Assembly: GCF_900696045.1 (NCBI RefSeq)
Contig: NZ_LR216287.1
Location: 1,655,854 to 1,719,853 of the forward strand
Length of the DNA stretch: 64,000 nt
Source of the DNA: Candidatus Nitrosocosmicus franklandus
GTDB taxonomy: Archaea; Thermoproteota; Nitrososphaeria; Nitrososphaerales; Nitrososphaeraceae
Direction: 5' to 3'
Within the stretch, counting starts at the first letter, position 1; every line of letters starts with the position of its first letter. The position numbers were made by a program, and so were the translations under genes. The notes under the pieces were generated by a model, which saw nothing but the letters and a program-made list of their open reading frames with translations, had not been told where the DNA came from and did not search any database. Shown here piece after piece: positions 27,288 through 36,066 of this stretch.

Positions 27288-27650
27288 ATGCATAGAATGC
27301 CGTTATTGAAACTACGAGAGAGTCAAATAATGAAGATTCATTATTTGACTGGTATATGCGCCGTTTTCTTCGTAGCTATTCACATACTATTTAGACTTGT
27401 TATGCCCTTCGGACAGAGCCTAGAATATGAGAATGTTGTAGCCAACTATCATAACGTATATTATGTTATATTGTTGGAATTGATATTGATTTTCATTTCC
27501 ATTCATGGCTTTAATGGTTTGAGGGTCATTTTATTGGAGCTTAAACAAGACTCTTGGTGGGAGTCCACAATGACTATATTGGTGTTGGCTGCAATGATAG
27601 GTGTCATTGCATATGGTACAAGAACAATTATCATTGGAAGTGGTTTGTAA
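27288..27650 (+). CDS. sdhD: succinate dehydrogenase membrane subunit, second anchor
   Basis: A 120-residue protein with three membrane helices (about 15-35, 55-75 and 94-115). HYLTGICAVFFVAIHILFRL and IHGFNGLRVILLEL provide conserved His and Arg residues of quinone/heme sites. It lies 52 bp after sdhC and 95 bp before sdhB in the same direction. The C and D labels are by order; both have the same fold. Confidence 0.8.
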   Translation: MHRMPLLKLRESQIMKIHYLTGICAVFFVAIHILFRLVMPFGQSLEYENVVANYHNVYYVILLELILIFISIHGFNGLRVILLELKQDSWWESTMTILVLAAMIGVIAYGTRTIIIGSGL

Positions 27651-27745
27651 AATGCAGCAGGAAACAAATTGTAGACATACTTATTCGTCGAATTTGTTCA
27701 AATAATGACCATATGAGATAACACCACAAAAGAATGTGAATAGAA

Positions 27746-28528
27746 ATGAGTGAAAAAACAAACAGAATAAAATTGAAAGTGTTTAGAACAAATTACAACA
27801 AGTCATCACTAGCCTCTTCTTATTATGATGAATTTGATATTACTGTTAAACGATGGACAACAGTTTTAGATGCGTTATTAGATGCAAAGTGCTATTCTGA
27901 TAGTAGTATAGGAATACGCTATTCTTGCAGAATGGCCTCTTGCGGTTCATGCGGAATGAAGATAAATGGCAAGCCTAGACTAGCTTGTTATACAAAGATA
28001 TCAGAATTAAATGATCAAACAGTAGTTTGTGAACCTCTACCTAATTTTCCGCGCATAAGAGATCTGGTAACCGATTTTACACAATTCTTTGCACACCATA
28101 AGAAAATTGAACCTTTTGTTCACAATGATGATGTATCGCTTCAGGTTACTGAAAAAGATGAATTAGTCGAATTTAAACAAACCCCAGAAGACGTGGAAAA
28201 GTATTTACAATTCTCTTATTGTATCAAATGTGGCCTATGCTATTCAGCTTGTCCTACAGTAGCAACTGATTCTAAATTTCCAGGACCTCAAGCATTATCT
28301 CAGGCTTATAGATACTTGGCTGACAATAGAGACGATGGTGAATCAAAGCGATTCAAAATAATTGATGAGCGACATGGAATTTGGAGATGCCATTTTGCAG
28401 GGTCTTGCAGCAATGTATGTCCTAAAGGAGTAGATCCTGCATTGGGAATCCAGCTTTTGAAAGGACATTTAATGGGTGTTTCAAAGAGCGATAAAAAAAT
28501 TGCTTCTATCAGATCAAAGGACGAGTGA
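27746..28528 (+). CDS. sdhB: succinate dehydrogenase iron-sulfur subunit
   Basis: A 260-residue protein with an N-terminal plant-type [2Fe-2S] domain (CRMASCGSCGM and a fourth Cys in RLACYT) and a C-terminal domain with two more clusters (CIKCGLCYSACP and CHFAGSCSNVCPKGVDP). The second cysteine motif follows the usual [4Fe-4S] pattern and the third the [3Fe-4S]/[4Fe-4S] pattern. It carries electrons from FAD to the membrane subunits. It is the last gene of the sdh operon, unlike the common bacterial C-D-A-B order. Confidence 0.95.
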   Translation: MSEKTNRIKLKVFRTNYNKSSLASSYYDEFDITVKRWTTVLDALLDAKCYSDSSIGIRYSCRMASCGSCGMKINGKPRLACYTKISELNDQTVVCEPLPNFPRIRDLVTDFTQFFAHHKKIEPFVHNDDVSLQVTEKDELVEFKQTPEDVEKYLQFSYCIKCGLCYSACPTVATDSKFPGPQALSQAYRYLADNRDDGESKRFKIIDERHGIWRCHFAGSCSNVCPKGVDPALGIQLLKGHLMGVSKSDKKIASIRSKDE

Positions 28529-28568
28529 CGCCAACAACAATAATTCTAATAACATAGTATTATTGTTA

Positions 28569-28940
28569 TTAATCTTCTGCTTGCTTTTTATTTTCATTTT
28601 TTGCTTCTTGCTTTTCTTCTTTCTGTTCTGAGGGTTTCTTGCTTTCATTTACCTGTTTGTTTATCGCCTCTGCCATGAAGTGATTACTCACGTTTACCTT
28701 CACGTCTTTAATGCCGTCAACCTTAAAAATATTGTCTCTTACATCTTGTGCAATTTTAAATCCAAATACTGCAGGACAAAAGGGACTGGTGAGATGCAAA
28801 TCTACATTAACTTTTCCTTTGTCTATGTCTACTTTGTCTATTAACTCCAATTCCATAATGGATACTCCTATTTCTGGATCCACTATCTTCGTAAGTTCAT
28901 CAAATATTTGTCGCCTTGTTAATTGCAAATCCTGAGACAT
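28569..28940 (-). CDS. MIP18/DUF59-family iron-sulfur assembly protein
   Basis: A 123-residue protein whose first 95 residues are a DUF59 domain: EIGVSIMELELIDKVDIDKG, HLTSPFCPAVFGF with the conserved Cys, and a second strand-helix pair. The last 25 residues are a Lys/Glu-rich tail. The family (SufT, PaaD, MIP18) helps insert Fe-S clusters into target proteins. It converges with sdhB, itself a three-cluster protein, which makes a functional link plausible but unproven. Confidence 0.85.
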   Translation of the reverse strand: MSQDLQLTRRQIFDELTKIVDPEIGVSIMELELIDKVDIDKGKVNVDLHLTSPFCPAVFGFKIAQDVRDNIFKVDGIKDVKVNVSNHFMAEAINKQVNESKKPSEQKEEKQEAKNENKKQAED

Positions 28941-29040
28941 ATTGTTAATATATGGTCGGCTTTCCTATTTAATGATTCTTTGTCCAGTTTCATCATAATT
29001 TTAGATTTATATTAAAATAACAGCACAAGTAAAATTTTCC

Positions 29041-30549
29041 ATGTATAGATCTCGACCCAGCGGAAATTTGGATAATAGAGCTTTATCATACTTATCATCT
29101 ATAACAGAGGATTCTGATCTATTCTATTATGATCTTTTGGGGAGTCAAGCTCATGTTATAATGTTATATGAATCCAATATTTTATCTAAAAAAGAGACAG
29201 TAGAAATTCTTAAAGGAATCGATCAGTTGTTGACTAATTCTAACACCTTAAATGAATATGCTGATACCTATGCTGAGGATATTCATGAAATGGTTGAATC
29301 AGCACTAATTAAGATGACAACTATGGATATCGGAGGCAAAATGCATACTGCAAGGTCCCGCAATGATCAGGTTGTGTTAGACATCAGAATGAAGCTTCGT
29401 GATGATCTAAATAGAATATCTTTAAATTTACTTGATTTGATAAATTCTCTTTTAGCCAAGGCAGAAGAACATATTGATACCATAATGCCTTTATATACTC
29501 ATCTACAACAGGCTCAGCTAGGCGTATTTTCACATTATTTGCTATCTTATTGTTTCTCTCTGTTGAGAAACTTTGAACGGTTTTCTGAAAGCTATAAACG
29601 AATTAATATTTCTCCATTGGGAGCCTGTGCAATAGGTGGAAGCAGCATGAATATAGATAGAGATAAGGTGGCCTCAATGCTGGGTTTTTCTGATATTGTA
29701 TACAATAGTGTGGACGCCACCAGCTCGCGTGATTTTTTGGTTGAATTTTCCTCTAATGCTCTTAATACCATGCTTGACCTTTGCAGAATATCGGAGGATT
29801 TTATTATATGGTCTACATCAGAATTTGGGTTTGTCTCTTTAGATGACCATTTTAGCTCATCTTCTTCTGCAATGCCTCAAAAGAAGAATCCCGATCCATT
29901 AGAGCTAATACGTGGAAAAACCGCAAGTACAGAAGGGAATTTAATCGCTATTACTTCAATCCTAAAAGGACTGCCTTCTGGATATAGTCGAGACTTGCAG
30001 GAAATAAAACCCTTATTATGGAAGACTTCGTCGACATTAGAAACTTCGATTGAAATGATGAAAGAAATCGTGTCCACAATCCATGTAGATCAAAATAAGA
30101 TGTATTTGGCTTCAGTCAACAGCTATGCTGTTGCCCTTGATATAGCAGAACAATTAATCAAAAATGGAGGCATATCTTTTAGGTTATCTCATAAAGTAAT
30201 AGGTACTATTGTAGACTATGCTTCAAGACTTGGAAATGTCCCTTTGAGTTCATTGACCCTATCAGACATAACCGTTGCTCTTAAGAAAATTGACTTTTCA
30301 CATGAGGTTATTACATCAGAAATGATACTGAACTTAATAAAGCAAAATACTCCAGAAAATTCGATCAGATTTCGAAAAACAAAAGGTTCACCAAATAAAA
30401 ATGAACAAAAAGCCATGATTGCTCATATAGAAAAAATGGTTATTGATTGTAAAAAAGATCTTGACAATAGGCTCAATAAGTTGCATTTGGCAAAAGATTT
30501 GTTGGATAAAAAAATAAAACAACTAATCGATGAAGGTCACAACACTTAA
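29041..30549 (+). CDS. argH: argininosuccinate lyase
   Basis: A 502-residue fumarase/aspartase-superfamily enzyme that cleaves argininosuccinate to arginine and fumarate. Signatures are HTARSRNDQVVLDIRM, THLQQAQ and the catalytic loop SSSAMPQKKNPDPLE (about 276-290). The start is the ATG at 29041. No argG lies nearby. Slightly longer than bacterial ArgH because of a C-terminal Lys-rich helix. Confidence 0.95.
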   Translation: MYRSRPSGNLDNRALSYLSSITEDSDLFYYDLLGSQAHVIMLYESNILSKKETVEILKGIDQLLTNSNTLNEYADTYAEDIHEMVESALIKMTTMDIGGKMHTARSRNDQVVLDIRMKLRDDLNRISLNLLDLINSLLAKAEEHIDTIMPLYTHLQQAQLGVFSHYLLSYCFSLLRNFERFSESYKRINISPLGACAIGGSSMNIDRDKVASMLGFSDIVYNSVDATSSRDFLVEFSSNALNTMLDLCRISEDFIIWSTSEFGFVSLDDHFSSSSSAMPQKKNPDPLELIRGKTASTEGNLIAITSILKGLPSGYSRDLQEIKPLLWKTSSTLETSIEMMKEIVSTIHVDQNKMYLASVNSYAVALDIAEQLIKNGGISFRLSHKVIGTIVDYASRLGNVPLSSLTLSDITVALKKIDFSHEVITSEMILNLIKQNTPENSIRFRKTKGSPNKNEQKAMIAHIEKMVIDCKKDLDNRLNKLHLAKDLLDKKIKQLIDEGHNT

Positions 30550-30613
30550 TAATAGACTGTATTAACTACTTGAGATCTTAGATTTAAATTATCCTCTGGA
30601 ATTACTTTTATTG

Positions 30614-30937
30614 ATGTCAGAAGTACAATCACAACCCGACCAACAAAATAAAGAAAACACACCTACAAGAGATGCAATTTATATTGGAAAAAAACCATTA
30701 ATGGCATACGTCACTTCAACACTTATACAACTAGCAAATCAACCTTCTGTAACTATCAAAGCGCGTGGTTTGAGCATTGGCAGAGCCGTAGATGTATCTC
30801 AAATAATTTTAAAACGGATGGAAAATGCAGGTTATGCTATTGGGGATATCAGGATCGGATCTGAAACAGTTCAGGCAGAAGATGGTAGAACTCGAAATGT
30901 TTCAACCATAGAGATTGAGATAAAAAGAAATTCTTAA
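30614..30937 (+). CDS. albA: Alba, archaeal DNA/RNA-binding chromatin protein
   Basis: A 107-residue protein: a disordered Gln/Asn-rich N-tail (about 20 residues) and an Alba domain (IYIGKKPLMAYVTSTLIQL, SVTIKARGLSIGRAVDVSQI, ending NVSTIEIEIKR). Lys in IGKKP is the residue subject to acetylation in crenarchaeal Alba. The ATG at 30614 follows a TTG and is the likelier start. It coats DNA and RNA. Alba and histones often co-occur in thaumarchaea. Confidence 0.95.
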   Translation: MSEVQSQPDQQNKENTPTRDAIYIGKKPLMAYVTSTLIQLANQPSVTIKARGLSIGRAVDVSQIILKRMENAGYAIGDIRIGSETVQAEDGRTRNVSTIEIEIKRNS

Positions 30938-30969
30938 ATATCTTTGTATTAATTTTTGTTCCTTGTGCT

Positions 30970-31623
30970 ATGGAAAAAAGGACAGCGGCAATATTTTTAG
31001 CACATATTAATCCATTAACAATTTCACATGAGAGAATTATAAAGAATTTGTTGCTGCAAAACTATAGCGTTTATATATTTCCTGTCCGATTCCTAAAGAA
31101 TAATCGAGAAGTCAATACTCGAAGCTTTCCATTCTCCTATGAAATCCGAAAACAAATGATACTTGAATCATTCGGATATGATGAGCACATTCATGTTTGT
31201 GGCGACTATGCATTTCACTCACCTTATTTACAGTATTTTCCTCCATTTGTTTCTCCAGCATTTAAGAAACTTAAAAACAAAATAATGATTAACATACAGG
31301 AAAATTCATTTGTAACTTATACTGGGGATAGGGCAGAGAGGGTTTTGTTATCCTTATTTGGTTTTAAACCGATCAAGGCAAGGAGACAAGTTATCTCTTC
31401 TACAAATGTAAAGAATCTGTTATACAATTCGGTTATACAACAGAATGATATGTATGATAACAATGGATATAATGAAGGTCAAGTGAAATGGAGCGATTTT
31501 GTATCTCCCAAAGTTATGGAAGTCATTAAAAAAAATTGGGAAATCATAAGAGCTTTTTCGATCTCCAAGGATGAAACTATTCGCGTCATGGGGATGAAAT
31601 TCCCAAAGAATGGATTTATTTGA
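30970..31623 (+). CDS. nucleotidyltransferase-like protein (NMNAT/cytidylyltransferase fold)
   Basis: A 217-residue protein starting AAIFLAHINPLTISHERII. The position and spacing correspond to the (H/T)xGH start of cytidylyltransferase-fold enzymes, with HINPLTISH in a degenerate form. A late SSTNVKNLLYN segment corresponds to the ISSTxIR phosphate-binding signature. Loss of the canonical HxGH makes the reaction uncertain; it could be a divergent NMN adenylyltransferase or a non-catalytic relative. It lies 32 bp after albA and 52 bp before ilvE in the same direction. Confidence 0.65.
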   Translation: MEKRTAAIFLAHINPLTISHERIIKNLLLQNYSVYIFPVRFLKNNREVNTRSFPFSYEIRKQMILESFGYDEHIHVCGDYAFHSPYLQYFPPFVSPAFKKLKNKIMINIQENSFVTYTGDRAERVLLSLFGFKPIKARRQVISSTNVKNLLYNSVIQQNDMYDNNGYNEGQVKWSDFVSPKVMEVIKKNWEIIRAFSISKDETIRVMGMKFPKNGFI

Positions 31624-31675
31624 TCAAAAAATTCATAATTTAACACTTTTATAGAAGTAAAAAACTTGCAAAATT

Positions 31676-32593
31676 ATGAATAGTAATAATGCCGAGTTTA
31701 TTTGGTTTGATGGTGAATTCAAACCTTGGGATTCAGTAACCGTACCCATAACTACTCATGCAATACATTATGGAACCTCAGTATTCGAGGGTATAAGAGG
31801 TTACTCCAATGATGAGAATCTGTTTGTGTTTAAACTTAGAGAGCATATAGAAAGATTGATTCAATCTGCTGAGGTCTATTCTATTAATTCCCGATACTCG
31901 ATTTCTGAGATATGTTCTTCTACAGTTGGGCTTTTAAAAAGGAACAATATTAAAAAATCCTGCTACATTAGACCTTTATTATTTGTTGGATTACATGGCA
32001 TTGACCTTAATGTCACTAAGAATTCGCCTTCCCACTTGGCAATTATTGCGTTTCCATTTAATAGATACTTCCCAGAAACAGGGATAAGAACATGTATTTC
32101 ATCGTGGAGGCGAATAAATGAGAACTCCACCCCTCCCATGGCCAAAGCAGGTGGCAATTATCTGAATTCAGTTCTTGCCACTCAGGAGTGTAAAAGAAAT
32201 GGCTTTGATGAATCAATTCTCTTGGATTATCAGGGCAACGTAAGCGAAGCCCCTGGGGAAAATATTTTTCTGATCAGGGGAAATAAGATTTATACTCCTC
32301 CTCTCTCAGATTCCGTCTTGGAGGGAATTACACGAAATACTGCTATAACATTGGCAAGAGATTTGGGATACGAAGTACAAGAGCGATCTATAACTAGAAC
32401 GGAACTTTATATCGCCGATGAATTATTTGTAACTGGCACAGCTGCAGAGATTACTCCTGTTATAAGCGTTGACAATCATAAGATTGGTAGCGGACAAGTT
32501 GGCGAAATTACCAAGAAAATTTCAAACTATTACCAAAAAGTTGTTATATCTGAGATCCCTGAATATAGGGAATGGCTTACGCCTGTATGGTAA
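31676..32593 (+). CDS. ilvE: branched-chain amino acid aminotransferase
   Basis: A 305-residue fold-type IV PLP enzyme. The opening HAIHYGTSVFEGIRGY, the PLP Lys K157 in MAKAGGNYLNSVLA, EAPGENIFLIRG and the C-terminal ELFVTGTAAEITPV are the IlvE signatures. It makes Leu, Ile and Val from their keto acids, and length is standard. The next gene starts 69 bp downstream on the same strand. Confidence 0.94.
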   Translation: MNSNNAEFIWFDGEFKPWDSVTVPITTHAIHYGTSVFEGIRGYSNDENLFVFKLREHIERLIQSAEVYSINSRYSISEICSSTVGLLKRNNIKKSCYIRPLLFVGLHGIDLNVTKNSPSHLAIIAFPFNRYFPETGIRTCISSWRRINENSTPPMAKAGGNYLNSVLATQECKRNGFDESILLDYQGNVSEAPGENIFLIRGNKIYTPPLSDSVLEGITRNTAITLARDLGYEVQERSITRTELYIADELFVTGTAAEITPVISVDNHKIGSGQVGEITKKISNYYQKVVISEIPEYREWLTPVW

Positions 32594-32662
32594 ACGTAAC
32601 ATTAGACGTAATAAAAACAAATACGAATACAAAAAATATTTAATCGTGGCGAATACAAGAGT

Positions 32663-33619
32663 TTGGGTGAAAAATCAATAAAAGCTGCCGTGATCGGTAC
32701 CGGTGGCTGGGGAAAAAATCATGTTCGAGTTCTGAATGATTTAGGGGTACTAGCTGCTGTTTGTGACTCTGATGAAAATCGATTGAAAATGCTTTCGAAA
32801 AAATACAAGGTCAATTCCTATACTAAATTGGAACACTTGCTTCAAAAAGAAACTGATCTTGATGCATGTTTGGTGTGCACTCCAACCAAAACTCACTTTC
32901 AAGTTGCCCAAGAGGTTATGAAAAATAAGATACATGTTTTTGTAGAAAAGCCCTTATCTTTTTCCTCAATAGAGTGCGAGAAGCTTACTGAACTGTCCAA
33001 ATTGAATAACGTAATTTTGACATCTGGATACATCGAACGCTTTAATCCTTCTATACAGGATCTGAAACAGATTATTGATGAAAACACTTATGGTGAATTA
33101 TTAATGATGGAATTTCACCGTGAGAACCGTATGCCTCTACATATAAAGGATGTAGGCATCATCTATGATACGTCTGTACATGACATAGATACTGCAATGT
33201 TTATTTTCAATGATAAACCAAATGTCGTTTTTGCTCGTGCAGGAAAGCGTTTTCATAATTCGGAGGATTTTGCGACTATAATGCTTGGTTTTTCTGGCCA
33301 GAAGGTTGCAATTATCGTGTCGAACTGGATTACTCCAAAAAAAGTTAGACGATTTTCAGCTGTATGTTCAGAAGGTACTATTACAGGCGATTTTCTAACC
33401 CAAGAAATTAAGATAGATGATGAAAACAAAACCCTTATCCCTAGGAGAGTTTTCAGAGAACCATTGACTCTCGAATTGGAAAATTTCATCAAAGCAGTTT
33501 CTGGTAATATTACAAAGTTTCTAGTTACACCAGAGGATGCAACGGCGGTAACAAAAATCGCAGAAGCGGCATTGATTTCTAGTAACACTGGCAATCCCGT
33601 TTATCTTTCATTCGATTAA
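32663..33619 (+). CDS. Gfo/Idh/MocA-family sugar oxidoreductase
   Basis: A 318-residue NAD(P)-dependent oxidoreductase. The N-terminal Rossmann motif is AVIGTGGWGKNHVRVL and the conserved EKPLS (about 95-99) holds the catalytic Lys. It shares the C-terminal alpha/beta fold of the family, with ERFNPSIQDLK and YDTSVHDID. Its nearest-looking relatives by motif include WbpB-type enzymes that oxidise UDP-sugar acids at C3. The hexapeptide acetyltransferase next door fits a WbpB/WbpD-like route to diacetamido sugars. The start is a TTG at 32663. Confidence 0.85.
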   Translation: MGEKSIKAAVIGTGGWGKNHVRVLNDLGVLAAVCDSDENRLKMLSKKYKVNSYTKLEHLLQKETDLDACLVCTPTKTHFQVAQEVMKNKIHVFVEKPLSFSSIECEKLTELSKLNNVILTSGYIERFNPSIQDLKQIIDENTYGELLMMEFHRENRMPLHIKDVGIIYDTSVHDIDTAMFIFNDKPNVVFARAGKRFHNSEDFATIMLGFSGQKVAIIVSNWITPKKVRRFSAVCSEGTITGDFLTQEIKIDDENKTLIPRRVFREPLTLELENFIKAVSGNITKFLVTPEDATAVTKIAEAALISSNTGNPVYLSFD

Positions 33620-33720
33620 GTTAGCGTGGCATAAAAAAGGGAATCAAGTCTTGTTGTATGATAACTATATAAAAAGAAGCACCCTTTGAGATAGTCATTT
33701 GATCTATATTTGATTTACAA

Positions 33721-33741
33721 GATATAGATAGATAGATAGAA
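33721..33741 (+). repeat. GATA short tandem repeat
   Basis: Tetranucleotide run of about five GATA units in the spacer before the acetyltransferase gene. No function is apparent. Confidence 0.5.
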
Positions 33742-33848
33742 GCGTAGTAGCATCAACAGCAGGCCATTGTTTCATTTCTTTCGCTCTCCTTATCAGATAA
33801 ATAAAAACCAGAAATTACAATTTGTGAGTAAATTATAAATGGACTCGA

Positions 33849-34373
33849 ATGAAAGTTTATGTGATTAGATTGTCAGAAAACTCTAATAAAATATCTGTAA
33901 TTAACTTTGTTTCACCAAAAGCCACCATAGGTAATAATGTCAAAATTTGGCATTTTGCATATGTAGGTAATGATACTATTATTGGAGATAATGTTATGAT
34001 CGGCTCTCTTACTCATGTTGATTATGGGGTCAAAATAGGGAACGGGTGTAGAATAGAGGGATCCGTATATATCCCCCCACTTACTAAAATTGGAAATAAC
34101 GTTTTCATTGGGCCTGGAGCTACTTTTACCAATGATCCGTATCCTATGAGTAAAAAAATGGTAGGGGTGGTTGTTGAGGATGGAGCTATAATTGGAGGAG
34201 GTTCTGTTATTAAGCCTGGAGTAACTATTGGTAGAAATAGTGTGGTTGCCATGGCTTCAGTAGTAACAAAAGATGTACCTCCAGACATGGTTGTAATGGG
34301 ACATCCTGCACGGATAAAATATGATAGATCCCAGTATGACAAGAAAAAGAATGATTGGGAGAGTCAGAATTAA
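33849..34373 (+). CDS. hexapeptide-repeat (left-handed beta-helix) acyltransferase
   Basis: A 174-residue protein made almost entirely of [LIV]-G-x4 hexapeptide repeats (ATIGNNVKIWHFAYVGND, IIGDNVMIGSLTHV, KIGNNVFIGPGATFTND), ending VVMGHPARIK. The TNDPYP loop and His in the coil match WbpD/PglD-like sugar N-acetyltransferases. Together with the Gfo/Idh/MocA gene just upstream it probably acetylates an amino-UDP-sugar for surface glycans or protein glycosylation. The exact sugar cannot be read from sequence. Confidence 0.88.
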   Translation: MKVYVIRLSENSNKISVINFVSPKATIGNNVKIWHFAYVGNDTIIGDNVMIGSLTHVDYGVKIGNGCRIEGSVYIPPLTKIGNNVFIGPGATFTNDPYPMSKKMVGVVVEDGAIIGGGSVIKPGVTIGRNSVVAMASVVTKDVPPDMVVMGHPARIKYDRSQYDKKKNDWESQN

Positions 34374-34595
34374 TAACGATACTGGGAATTAGATAGATTC
34401 TTGGATAATTGTGATAACTCTATCAGTCGGTCAGTATGTATGTACAGAACTAATACTGTTACTAAATTACTGATATCAAATTCTTCCCCATACTAATAAG
34501 AAGTTACTTCAATTTCACTTAATATTTGATAATAATTTGGTAATAAAAGACAAATGTGAAAAGTAAAGAATGTAAAACAGCTGTTAAACATTTAA

Positions 34596-35879
34596 TTAAA
34601 TTTCAACAGTATCAAACGTGGAATTTGCAGATATTATTATTATTTTATAGTTTGGAGGGTGATGTTGGTTAACATTGCTGTTCATTCTTTCGATTATTTT
34701 ATTATAATCAAAATTTGAGCATGCAATTATGATGTTGTTTAATGAATTGGGTATATAGTTTTCTACATCTTGTACTTCGACTTCTGCGATGTAGTCTCTA
34801 AGCTTTGATTCTAATAATTCTCTTATAATTGCTTTGTCTCCTCTTATTTCGTGATTGTCAATTGTCCAAAGAATTGTTACCTTTGTTCTACTTGCCTTTA
34901 TTTCTCTCTTTTTTAATTGGCTTCTTGTTTCATCTACCAAACTCTTGACAAATCCTTCTATAGATTTTATTGTTCCATTGACTAAATAACTCAATGCGGA
35001 TGAACTCGACAGTGAGTGACTTATAATTCTGAGATCAAATAATGCATTTGCTATTTCATCAAAGTAAATATTTTTTTGAGTTTCGTGAAGAATTTCTTTT
35101 TTATCTTCTTTTAATTTTGCAAATCTCGTGATTTCGTTGATACATGTTAAACTTGAATATCTATTTATCACATTTATTGAATGATTTAACTCTGCTGCTA
35201 TTATGCTGCCAACTTTTGTATTACTGTGTACGGAATCCTTTTTGGTAGCTAAATTTAAGATACTGTTTATGAAGGGGTTAATGTCGGTGTCAGTTTGTTG
35301 TTGATACGACCCGATTATTATTTGACTTGGGTTACTATTATGTGTCATTGGATCATAGTAGTATAAAATATCTGTTCCAACAATCAGACCAGATTGGTGC
35401 TCAATAAGGGTAATTATCTCATTATTTCCCCCAATTCCAAGTGGAACATTGATAACTATAGCTGTATTTTTGGTCAAATACGTAATCAATTCTTTAAATT
35501 TTTGAATTATTTCATTCTTTACATCTTGATTGATTTTCCTAATTCTGGGAGCGAAAAAGATTACTGGTGCGTTGACGATGGCTTTATCAAAAGGTTCCAG
35601 ATTCAAAAGCGGTTCCTCATCGGTTAGGAAGTTGATGTTCGGGAACTCTTTTACTATTTCTGAAGTGAGAACTATTCCAAGTCTGGAGTTTTCGTCGATA
35701 ATGATCACTTTGGATTTTCCTTGTATTATCTTCTTGGCAATTTCGTATCCTTCGGTGCTTAATCCATAGATTACAATATAACCGTCCTTTGAATTTTTTT
35801 TGGTTGCAACAATTTTCTTGTTATCATTATCATTGCGAAAATTGTCAAAATAATCTATAGGTACTTTTTCGGAATGCAT
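34596..35879 (-). CDS. derived nucleotide-sugar dehydrogenase-like protein
   Basis: About 427 residues from the ATG at 35879 (MHSEKVPIDY); the frame extends to 35909. A Rossmann motif (YIVIYGLSTEGYEIAKKI, then SKVIIIDEN) is followed by PVIFFAPRIRKI and VVINVPLGIGG-like strands. A central helix (GSIIAAELNHSINVINRYSSLTCINEITRFAK) copies the middle-domain helix of UDP-glucose/UDP-ManNAc dehydrogenases. A C-terminal Rossmann-like lobe ends the protein. The GxGxGGhCxxxDP catalytic loop with the thiol nucleophile is absent, so oxidation of a UDP-sugar is doubtful. It may be regulatory. It is divergent from the DUF354 gene. Confidence 0.6.
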   Translation of the reverse strand: MHSEKVPIDYFDNFRNDNDNKKIVATKKNSKDGYIVIYGLSTEGYEIAKKIIQGKSKVIIIDENSRLGIVLTSEIVKEFPNINFLTDEEPLLNLEPFDKAIVNAPVIFFAPRIRKINQDVKNEIIQKFKELITYLTKNTAIVINVPLGIGGNNEIITLIEHQSGLIVGTDILYYYDPMTHNSNPSQIIIGSYQQQTDTDINPFINSILNLATKKDSVHSNTKVGSIIAAELNHSINVINRYSSLTCINEITRFAKLKEDKKEILHETQKNIYFDEIANALFDLRIISHSLSSSSALSYLVNGTIKSIEGFVKSLVDETRSQLKKREIKASRTKVTILWTIDNHEIRGDKAIIRELLESKLRDYIAEVEVQDVENYIPNSLNNIIIACSNFDYNKIIERMNSNVNQHHPPNYKIIIISANSTFDTVEI

Positions 35880-36066
35880 CGACTTTTCGCCTTCACCTTC
35901 TTTGAGCACCCTTCCTGAAATACCCTACTCCCCCAATAACTTACTTTTCCTTTTATTTATTTAGTTTTGGATTTATTGATTTTAACTGCAATTTCGATCG
36001 ATAAAAGGAATAATAGTAGTCAATCAGTCAAAGAGAAAGAATTTTTTAACATCTCGGAATTACCTT